Shown: piece by piece, positions 22,321 to 29,975 of the stretch
How positions within the stretch are numbered: position 1 is the first letter of the stretch
Layout: every line of letters starts with the position of its first letter
Assembly: GCA_964058805.1 (NCBI GenBank)
Contig: CAXKVV010002003.1
Span: 1-29,975 of the forward strand
Length of the DNA: 29,975 nt
Direction of reading: 5' to 3'
Source: Schoenoplectus triqueter
Lineage: Eukaryota > Streptophyta > Magnoliopsida > Poales > Cyperaceae
Notes under the pieces: model-generated
What the model was told of the DNA's origin: nothing
The model's input: the letters and a program-made list of their open reading frames with translations, nothing else
Databases searched by the model: none
Program-made: the position numbers and the translations under genes

Positions 22321-24343
22321 AGATAAGGCTAGAAATTGGTTAAGGTCATTAGATGCCGGTACAATAAGAACATGGGACCAAATGTCTGATTCTTTTCTTT
22401 CTAAGTATTTTCCTCCATCTAAAACTTCTGTCCTTCGTGCTCAAATTACAAATTTCAAGCAAAGAGGAGGAGAATCTCTCAGCGAGGCATGAGATATATA
22501 CCAAGAACTGCTGCGTCTTTGTCCGCACCACGGACTCGAGAAGTGGTTCATACTTCAGATTTTCTATGAAGGACTTGAGCAGTCCTCTAAACTAAGCATT
22601 GATGCAGCAGCTGGAGGCAATTTAATGAATATGAGCGCCCAGGATGTCTACAAATTGATTGATGAGATGGTATTAGGGCAGCAACAATGGAGCTCGGTGA
22701 GAGGACCCGCTCGAGGTGCACCGGGTGTGATTGAGATGGACGTCTCAACCAAATTGGTAGCACAATTGGAGGCAATGCAAAAGAGTATAGACCGCTTGAT
22801 AAACCAAAATGTTTCAGCAGTACATCAATCACCTTCTTGTTCTATTTGTGGTGGAGGCGATCACTTAGCCATAAATTGCAATTGGGGAAGATCTGTCGAG
22901 GGGGATGTGGAGCAAGTAAATGTACTCAACAACAATTACCGGCCGCAAAACAACCCTTACTCCAATTCTTACAACCCAGGATGGAGAAATCACCCAAATT
23001 TCTCCTGGAGAAACAACCAAGACGATCAACTCCAAAACCAGAACCAAAGTTCCAATCAGAACCGATCGAATCAGGGATACAGGCAGAGGCAATTTGACCA
23101 AGGCGCTCCGCAGAAATCTAATTTGGAACAAATGATGGAAAAAATGATGCAAGAACAAGCGGAGTTCAGGCAGGACCAAAATAGGGTCAACCAACAAGTG
23201 GCCGACCAAATTAGGGATCTAGGCATGAAAGTTGATCTACTAGCGACTCATGGGAAACTTTTGGAAACGCAAGTGGCGCAACTGACATCGTCTTCTTCAC
23301 GCCAACATGGTCAGCTACCGCCTAAATCGGATTGCAATCCAAATGCAACTGTTAAGGCCATCATTTTGAGGAGTGGAACTGCATATGATGGACCCGAGGT
23401 GCCTCAAGATGCCGGAGTTCATGTGCACCAGAAACAACCCGACTTCAGGCCAAAAAATTATGTTGAAACGGAGCAAGAGAGTGACAAGGAAGATACTAAT
23501 GCGCCAACGCCGAATCAGGTAAAGGGGGACATACCGAGGTATGTACCCCCACACAGGTTTATCCCTTACCCTCAAAGACTTGTTAAAATGAAATTGGATA
23601 AGCAATATACTAGGTTTGTTGAATTGTTAAAGAAATTGAATGTTAACATCTCATTCACCGATGTTGTCACTAAAATGCCGACCTATGCAAAGTTTTTGAA
23701 ATATATCTTGTCCAATAGGAGGAAATTAGATGATGAAACGGTAACCTTGACTGAAAAAGTGAGCGCAATAGTGATGAATAAGTTACCCCCTAAGTTGCAA
23801 GACCCGGGTAGTTTTGCCATACATTGTTCTATAGGCAGCACCAAATTCGACCGTGCTTTGTGTGACCTTGGGGCAAGTGTAAGTCTAATGCCAAAATTTG
23901 TTTTTGATAGGATTGGGGTTGGTGAGTTAGTGCCAACAAAAATTTCTTTACAATTGGCGGACGGATCAGTAAAATATCCGGTGGGGCAAGTTGAGGATTT
24001 ACCGCTTCAAGTGGGGAAATTTTACATTCTCATAGATTTTGTCGTAATTGAAATGGATGAGGACCCCAATACACATTTAATTCTTGGCCGACCATTCTTG
24101 AATACGGCCGGCACCCAAATAGATGTTAGAGGGGGAAAACTCACATTTGAGATCGGAAAAGAAAAAGTCAAATTCGATATGTTTAAAGCTTTGAAATACC
24201 CCGCTAATGATGATAATTTTTACAGGGTGGACAAGATTGATGTGATTGTAAAAGAAGAATTTGAAAAACTATCGGTCAATGATCCGATCGACCGATTGAT
24301 TACGTATCCCGCTGACAAGGAATTCGAAAGTTTTCTCGAATAA
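22301..24343 (+). pseudogene. Athila-type gag-protease with one internal stop
   Basis: The frame opens within the LTR, so the first codons are chimeric. It then reads a retrotransposon gag domain (LDKARNWLRSLDAGTIRTWD, FPPSKTSVLRAQI, LLRLCPHHGLEKW, IDAAAGGNLMN). A TGA at about 22490-22492 stands where relatives have tryptophan (SEA*DIYQELL); the same frame continues to TAA at 24341-24343. A CX2CX4HX4C zinc knuckle lies at 22838-22879 (CSICGGGDHLAINC). A Gln/Asn-rich linker and AIILRSGT follow. Then comes the aspartic protease with DLGA at 23864-23875 and ILGRPF near 24079-24096. DLGA rather than DTGA is usual for this lineage. In the living element these would make the capsid and process the polyprotein. 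Confidence 0.9.
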
Positions 24344-24906
24344 ATGAAGTTGGAAATCTCAAAATCTGAAGAAAAGAGACACGAAACAGCAGAGCCAGCA
24401 GAAAATTCACAAAATTGCGGACCGAAGGAAATATTTGCGGACCGCAAAAAGTGCACAAACGGAGGCAGAAAATTCCAGAGCCAAAATTGCGGTCCGAAGT
24501 TCGAAATTTGCGGTACGCAATTTTGCCCAGCTATCACATTTTCAACTTTAGAAGATTCAGACTTGACCCAAAATCCTCCAATCTCACCCAAAGTTGAGCT
24601 ACAACCTCTACCATCCACTCTAAGGGTTGAAGTCTTTAATCCACTAACAAAAGAGAAACATAATGAGATTATGAAGGAAAAATTAAGAAAAACAATGATA
24701 AAGCACGATGACTCAGCGAGCACTGGTAGGGCAAAAGATAATGGTTTTCAGACATCACATAAAATATTACTGAAGAAATGTGAAACCGACTGGCTGAGTG
24801 CTCTCAAAGTGACGAAGAAATGGATTTGTTGTGGACGAAAAAGACCGAGTGAGGAGGGATTGAGCTACTTTTTCTTCAAACCTCAGCCCCCGCCTAACGA
24901 TTGAGG
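24344..24906 (+). pseudogene. Leftover pol start and unknown tail of the Athila element
   Basis: In the same frame as gag-protease, starting with the ATG right after its TAA. It contains NPPISPKVELQPLPSTLR, which fits the link before reverse transcriptase in Athila polyproteins (PLPSHLR-type motif). The frame then runs into unrecognised sequence (KEKHNEIMKEKLRK, DWLSALKVTKKW) and stops at TGA. No reverse transcriptase motif follows, so the catalytic part of pol has been deleted here. Residues from GCGGACCGC-type repeats are translated as NCGP. Confidence 0.7.
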
Positions 24907-26082
24907 CACCCACCTCAACCCCGCCCCGCCTTCATTGTCTTCTTCCATTGTAAGTTCTTTATACTTTTCTTTTTTCTTTCACGCATTGAGGACAATGCTT
25001 GATTTAAGTTTGGGGGAGTATTTGAAACTTACTTATATCTGCATAGCATGTAGTTGTTATTATTGTTGCATTAAGATTGTTGTAATTTTTTTTTAGAAAT
25101 TCAAATTTTATTGGGTAATTTCACAAAAAGTTTTGAAAAACCCTAAGGGAAATTTTGGCAAAGGAGTAGTCTTGTTAGAAATTTTGGGAAATTGATTCGG
25201 AAATATACAAACTGTTCTAAAATAACAGGTGGTGAATGAAAAGGGTTCTTGGGTCCGAAAAATCAGAAAAGAATATGCCCTAAGAAGTTTCTAGAATGAT
25301 GAGTGTTTAAGAATTGACGTCCTCCCAAAATTTTTTATCAAACCTTGGAAATCCAATTTGTTTGTTTAATTTAAATGAAAAACTTAATTAAGAAAGAGTA
25401 CTTATGGCAAGTGTCGACCGGTGTTTCTAAAAAAATCAATCAAAATGACCTGAAAATCAATATGCAAATCTTTAGAAGGTCCAAATTATTGAGGCACCAT
25501 GGTTAAGAGTACATATGTCGTGACATTCACAAACAAATAAAAAAAAATTCTGATTCAAATAAGATCAAATTAAGCCTCAATTGTGCGAGGGTGGTATTAT
25601 GGAACTCCCTAACCCCCAACACGGCACGAGGTAGCCTCATGTGCGCAATTAGGGTTCTTAATAAAGCTTTGAGCTATACAAAAATAACCCGCACGAGGTT
25701 CAGGATTAACATTGTTATTTTTTTTTCTTTTATAGATTTTCTTGGTTTCATTTCATAGTTGAGGGGAACGAAAAACTTAAGTATTCATCATTTTTAGAAA
25801 GATTCTAGGGCATTATATTGAAATAGGAGTCTGAGGTAAAACTCCTCGAGTAAAATACCACATGTGAAGTCAGAAATAACGAACAATTCCCAAGGCTTTT
25901 TCCCAAAACTCTGATTAATGACCGAACAAATTTGAAAGGATTTGTCTTAGGGTTAGTTACCACTTTTTCAAACAACTCACGACCTTTTGCCTGTAAGTTA
26001 GATTTGCTTGAAACTTTGCTTAGTTTAGAGATGTACCCTAGGTCTCCGACTGAATCTTGCTTAGGGACAAACAATGTTTAAA
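24907..26082 (+). other. Athila 3' internal region with first polypurine-like tract
   Basis: Contains TTTGGGGGAG at 25010-25018 after GAGGACAATGCTTG, which parallels the final tract before the 3' LTR. Between them there is no intact env-like frame; short frames on either strand are not convincing. Duplicate purine tracts are known in Athila/Tat elements. Confidence 0.6.
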
Positions 26083-26092
26083 TTTGGGGGAA
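26083..26092 (+). promoter_or_regulatory. Polypurine tract for plus-strand priming
   Basis: TTTGGGGGAA lies two bases before the TGATAA start of the 3' LTR, the expected place for the plus-strand primer site of an LTR retrotransposon. Confidence 0.8.
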
Positions 26093-26094
26093 TT

Positions 26095-27079
26095 TGATAA
26101 ACCTCATTTATATATTATATTTGATTAGGGTTTTATCTCAAAAAACTATGCATTTTATGTTAATTGTTAAGAATTTATTTAGTTTTTATGTCGAGTTTGA
26201 GATACTGCTGCATTTCTTATTATTTTGCAGGTCATTGAGTGTAAACAAAGATGTTAACATGAGAAATAATGCTCGGAACGAGATGGGTCAGATTTACACG
26301 AAGAAATCAAGTTAAAAGCATTCCCATACAAAAATTGCGGACCGCAAATGCTCTCTGGTTCATTCTGGAAAAAATGACAAAAATTGCGGACCGCAATTTT
26401 AAAATGTCAGACCGCAATTTTTGGGCTGGCAGCGCGAATTGGCAGTTTTAAAGCAGTTTTCTCATTGGAATTAATAGATTTTGATACCCCTTCGTCACAG
26501 AGATCTCTCAACTGTCTGGAAAGGAGATCCCAAGCAAAAAAGAAGAGGAAGAACACCATTGGAGAGAGATTTGAAAGATAACTCAAGAACCGGACGAGAA
26601 ATCGTAGATCTTCTTGGTTTATTCTTTTCTTTACTCTTTTCTCATGTTGTACTGTTGTTTAAACATGAATCTTGATATAATCTTTGACATGATTTGTGGC
26701 TAGACACCCTTCTAGGGGTCTAGGTGTAAACTCGATAACTCGAATGGTTTAATTTACTCGTTTGTTGATCTTTTAGTTCTTGTTGTTTGTGATTGCTGTT
26801 TTGTCTAAATTGAATGCTTAGTTTTAATCAACTGCATGTTACCCTAGAAGTGAAAGCGAAAACCGAAAGGTGAAACTGAATCTTCTGACTCAAAATAGTG
26901 ATCTAGATTGTAGGCCAAGTACTTAACCGTGAAACTTATTACCTAAGGGAAAACCGAGGAAACCTTATAAATTGTGTGAGGTACCGAAAGGCGAAGTACA
27001 AAATCTAGGTTATGCCAAAGTGACTCACTGATCTTAATGAGCTTAAACTTGTAAGGTGAAGTACTTAATCGTGAAACCC
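26095..27079 (+). repeat. 3' LTR of the Athila element (about 985 bp)
   Basis: Starts TGATAAACCTC. Its first 260 bases match the 5' LTR; it then continues with GCGGACCGC palindromes and the GAAAGGTGAAACTG and CCGAAAGGCGAAGTAC phrases. It probably ends in CGTGAAACCCA near 27079, where palindromic element F resumes. The right border is inferred because the 5' LTR is truncated and cannot confirm it. Confidence 0.75.
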
Positions 27080-27280
27080 AACTAGATATTCATATAAAAT
27101 AGCAAAAAATATAAAATTTGGTCCCTAACTAGATATTCATATAAAAATTATTTTAAGCAATTTGAATCGATCATTTATATTTTGAGATTGAAGACCCGAC
27201 CCATAGCACAAAGAAAATCAGTGCTATGTATAGCACCATAACCCAACTCTCTCTCTCTCTATATATATATATAGAGAGAG

Positions 27281-27402
27281 AGTTGGGATATGATGTTATG
27301 CATAACATGGATCGCTCTATGCTATGGATTGGTTCTTCGTTATCAAAATGCAAATGATCAATCCAAACTTACAAATTGATTTTCGTATGAACATCTAGAT
27401 GT
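27281..27402. mobile_element. Palindromic element G, left arm only
   Basis: AGTTGGGATATGATGTTATG through CTATGGATTGGTTCTTCG and CGTATGAACATCTAG matches the left arm of element C. It stops at about 27402 and is replaced by a TATATA run and element H; the right arm is missing. Confidence 0.75.
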
Positions 27403-27415
27403 GTATATATATATA

Positions 27416-27682
27416 GGGAGTGAGGCTGTGGTGCTTCACGAAACACAAAATCTCCCGTGCTTCGGTGTGAGATAGACTATTTTCTTATGTTAAACAAGTC
27501 TGTTTTTAAAAATAATTTAAAAAATAGTTAGAAAGCTAAAAAATCATGAAATTTAATATATTATAACATTTTTACATGAAGAAATTATTAAGCAAACTTA
27601 GATTGACCATTTGAGACCTCAGAATATGAAATATCACCCCGAAGCAATAACGGTTTTTTGCTTTGCAAAGCACCATAAGCTA
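27416..27682. mobile_element. Palindromic MITE-like element H (about 267 bp)
   Basis: The left arm (GGCTGTGGTGCTTCACG...GGTGTGAGATAG) is mirrored by the right (ATATCACCCCGAAGC...GCAAAGCACCATAAGC). The right arm shares GAAGAAATTATTAAGCAAA and GAGACCTCAGAATATG with element E. More diverged arms than E; followed by (CT)n(TA)n. Confidence 0.75.
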
Positions 27683-27733
<51 letters not shown>

Positions 27734-28140
27734 TAAAGATACCGTAAGCTTAAGCTCACGGATGCCTTTCGTGAGCATAGCTTAAAAAAATATCAAATCG
27801 TCTCAAAATTTTAATTTATCATTCTCATTAAATTCTTTATATGAAAATCTCATGGGATGCAAAAATTTGGAGTGTTTTGAGTTTTTTAAGTCGTGATTTT
27901 TAATTTTTGAAAATCAGCTCTAAAAATAATAATAATATATTCAATACTTGAACATCATTTTAAAAAATTAAAAACAGTGACTTAAAAAACTCAAAACACT
28001 CTAAATTTTTGCATCCCATAAAATTTTATATATAAAAATTTAATGAGAATGATAAATTAAAATTTCGAGATGATTTGATATATTTTTTTAGTTAAACTCA
28101 CGGAAGGCCTCCGCGAGGTTAAGCTCACGGTATCTTTACT
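27734..28140. mobile_element. Palindromic MITE-like element D (about 407 bp), uninterrupted copy of B
   Basis: Left TAAAGATACCGTAAGCTTAA and right TTAAGCTCACGGTATCTTTA are reverse complements, with arms continuing to the centre (GGAGTGTTTTGAG / CTCAAAACACTC). Flanks are (GA)n on the left and (TA)n on the right. It shows the unfilled site corresponding to the SINE in element B. Confidence 0.88.
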
Positions 28141-28160
28141 ATATATATATATATATATAT

Positions 28161-28499
28161 AGTTATGCTACGGTTAGTCATGAAATATAAAATATTTTTA
28201 TCGCGTCGTATATTCCATGTTCGAATTCAAAATACCGATCTGACCGTTAAAAGTGTTCTCCATATTGAAATATGTTTGGAGACCAAATTTTATATTTAAA
28301 AAAAAATCTATTTTTTTAGAGAATGAAAATGTATTGAGTTTATGATTTTTAATAAGAATAATTTTCTAATCCTCAAAAAAATAGAAAAAAATTCTAAAAA
28401 TGTAAAATTTGATCACAAACATATTTCAATATGGAGAATATTTTTAACGGTCAGATTGTTGTTTTAAATTTAAAAATGAGAGAACCGTAGCATATCTCT
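28161..28499. mobile_element. Palindromic MITE-like element I (about 339 bp)
   Basis: The left arm (TATGCTACGGTT, CTGACCGTTAAAAGTG, CTCCATATTGAAATATG, GAGACCAAATTTTATAT) is mirrored on the right. The inner arm resembles element A (TTGAAATATCCTTGGAGATC), so A and I are distant members of one family. Flanked by TA runs. Confidence 0.8.
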
Positions 28500-28505
28500 A
28501 TATAT

Positions 28506-29000
28506 ATTGGATATTTCAATATTTTTCATATTTGGATTGTACAAGTAATGCATACTTCCATTCCTGAAATTGAGAAATGGTCAATCTGAACAATGTGCTC
28601 TCAACCAATCCATGTTCAAGCATTGAGATTACGTATTGGGATTGGTGTCCCGGTGGGGCTAATAATTTTAATATTTTATGTAGCAGGTTCCCAGAAGAAG
28701 TTCTTGAAAAGTGAGTCGAGAACTGGCGCATAGGCCCCACCGGTTTTGTGTGAGTAGCAATCATACGTGCATAAGACAAATCAATGCCTTTCATCCATCT
28801 TTTAAGTTTCAGTGATCCCAGTACGAGCTAATTAATGGATCTTGATTAGCACTTAGCAGCCACACTGCCACAGGGTCTTCGACACCATTAGAATTAAGGG
28901 TAATTACTCCACACTCTTCAAAAAAATATTTATGATAAGTTATCCTCAAAAATTTTAATTTTGACAAAAAAACATCCTCTCCCCCACCGGATTCACATCA
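28506..29000. other. Intergenic DNA of slightly higher GC
   Basis: A 92-codon minus-strand frame at 28516-28794 has no motif I recognise. The DNA looks less repetitive than its surroundings and could hold an old exon, but nothing supports a gene call. Confidence 0.35.
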
Positions 29001-29354
29001 GCTGTTATTCTTAGAGAATAACAGGTTCCTGTTATTCTCTCTAAAAAAAATTTAAAGTAGAAAAAAATACATATATATTATTTACTTGTAGATTGATAGT
29101 CCATCAAATTTCATGCAATTTCATTAACATTCGATAGTCCATCAAAGATTATCAAATTAACGATCTTTCACTAGCATTTGCAACGATTTCAAATTAACGG
29201 TTATTAATAGACTATCAAACGTTAATAAAATTGTATGAAATTTTATGGGCTATCAAAATCTACAAGTTAATGAACATATTTGTAAATCATTTTTTTATTT
29301 TCAAGATTTTTGAGATAGAATAACATGAACTCATCATTCTTGTAAGAATAACAT
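29001..29354. mobile_element. Inverted-repeat element K (about 354 bp)
   Basis: CTGTTATTCTTAGAG and CCTGTTATTCTCTCTA at the left are mirrored by AGATAGAATAACATG and AAGAATAACATG at the right. Inner arms share ACTTGTAGATT, GATAGTCCATCAAATTTCATG and their complements. Arms are about 130 bases with moderate divergence. Unlike A-J it is not set in TA or GA tracts; no target duplication was fixed. Confidence 0.65.
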
Positions 29355-29975
29355 GTGATTTGGATCTCCTCCCACCTGAATTCTCAGCAGTTACTTAATC
29401 ATATAATATTTTATTTTAAGTTATAAAATAATAAAAATAATCTTATATACTTATAACATTATAATTTGAATATTTATATTTCATATACTTTTACAAAAAT
29501 ATAATGAACTAATTAAATATTCATAACAAAATTTATTATTTTATCTTACATTTTAATTTTAAAAATCAATTCTTAAATTAATAAACTAACTTTTGTCCTC
29601 ATGGTGTTTTGCATTTTTCATATTTACATAAGAAATAATTTATTAGTTAAATTATTTATGTAACTAGTTTATGATAATAAAAAAAATTAGATATATAAAA
29701 TATAACTAAAAATGACATAACAAATATATTATATATTATGAATATTTAATTTGATTTCTCTAATTATTTAAATAATTTTATTTATGAATTAAAATTATAT
29801 GAAGCATAAGTATTCAAGTTGTAATATTATAAGCATACAAGATTATTTATGTCATTTCACAATTCAAAATGGATTATTATATGACTAATTAGCTGAAATA
29901 GAAAAAAAACATTTTTAATACTCCGGTTTTAATCTATTTGCTAGAACTATATTATGATACGGTGCTTCAGAGTCA
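29355..29975. other. AT-rich intergenic DNA
   Basis: Nothing beyond AT-rich, low-complexity sequence is visible on either strand. Confidence 0.5.

Larger units (their letters stand above)
22062..27079 (+). mobile_element. Internally deleted Athila-clade Ty3/gypsy LTR retrotransposon
   Basis: Order: truncated 5' LTR (22062-22320), gag-protease, short leftover pol/unknown frame, two polypurine-like tracts, and 3' LTR (from 26095). The gag and protease signatures are those of the Athila lineage. Reverse transcriptase, RNase H and integrase are absent, as are the rest of the 5' LTR, the primer-binding site and the start of gag. It cannot move on its own. No matching 5-bp target duplication was found at the outer edges. 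Confidence 0.85.
21987..27247. mobile_element. Palindromic element F, split by an Athila retrotransposon
   Basis: The left arm 21987-22061 (GGGCTATGGTGCTATGCATA through CTAAATGGT) matches the start of C. The right arm about 27080-27247 (AAATATAAAATTTGGTC, ATTTATATTTTGAGATTG, CATAGCACAAAG, AGCACCATAACCC) matches its end. The retrotransposon lies between. About 150-200 bases of central element are missing, so a deletion accompanied or followed insertion. The phrase ACTAGATATTCATATAAAA occurs twice at the right junction (27083 and 27128). Confidence 0.72.

Noticed and set aside
22865..23209. Antisense frame of 114 codons in gag
   Set aside because: Shadow of the Gln/Asn-rich gag linker on the other strand.
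24220..24723. 167-codon antisense frame over the Athila protease end
   Set aside because: Antisense frames exist in some Tat-type elements, but this one overlaps a coding strand, includes the translated palindromes and shows no recognisable domain.
28516..28794. 92-codon minus-strand frame
   Set aside because: Composition is protein-like but no motif, splice structure or start context supports it; kept only as an unassigned region.

Overview
The window is AT-rich nuclear DNA of a flowering plant, most likely a eudicot. The evidence is a spliced wax-biosynthesis gene with GT-AG introns and a dense layer of plant-type transposable elements. There is no sign of bacterial, organellar or CRISPR content. 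I cannot name the species from sequence alone.

Layout. (1) 1-2,700: the 5' part of one convincing host gene on the minus strand, a CER3/WAX2/GL1-like cuticular wax gene. Four exons are visible (1-242 plus part of codon 243); the rest lies beyond the left edge. Its promoter side faces right. (2) 2,700-4,750: intergenic DNA with one short direct duplication. (3) 4,782-5,880: two long palindromic MITE-like elements embedded in (TA)n. The second carries a nested tRNA-derived SINE. (4) 5,880-12,900: intergenic DNA holding a small MITE, a broken coding-like fragment, a 308-bp solo LTR with a perfect 5-bp target duplication, a 431-bp non-autonomous hAT element and a GGGTC-rich hAT-like remnant. (5) 13,300-14,970: a nested stack, with a canonical non-autonomous Helitron inside a GACCCG-rich element, which in turn sits inside a palindromic element. 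(6) 15,157-20,758: a 5.6-kb stretch bounded by TG...CA and a CTAAT duplication, read as a giant solo LTR, with internal tandem repeats. (7) 21,250-28,500: a chain of palindromic elements separated by (TA)n/(GA)n. One of them is split by an internally deleted Athila-clade Ty3/gypsy retrotransposon (22,062-about 27,079) that keeps gag-protease but lacks reverse transcriptase, RNase H and integrase. (8) 28,500-29,975: AT-rich DNA with one more inverted-repeat element.

Functionally the only host gene is the wax gene; everything else is mobile DNA or its remains. The most unusual signal is the group of long fold-back elements, arms about 100-200 bp, always joined to TA or GA microsatellites. At least nine copies from about four related sequence families are present here. 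They serve as landing sites for a SINE, a GACCCG element with Helitron, and an Athila element, which gives an unusually readable insertion history. A second oddity is a short palindrome built on GCGGACCGC that recurs both in the Athila LTR and in its coding region.
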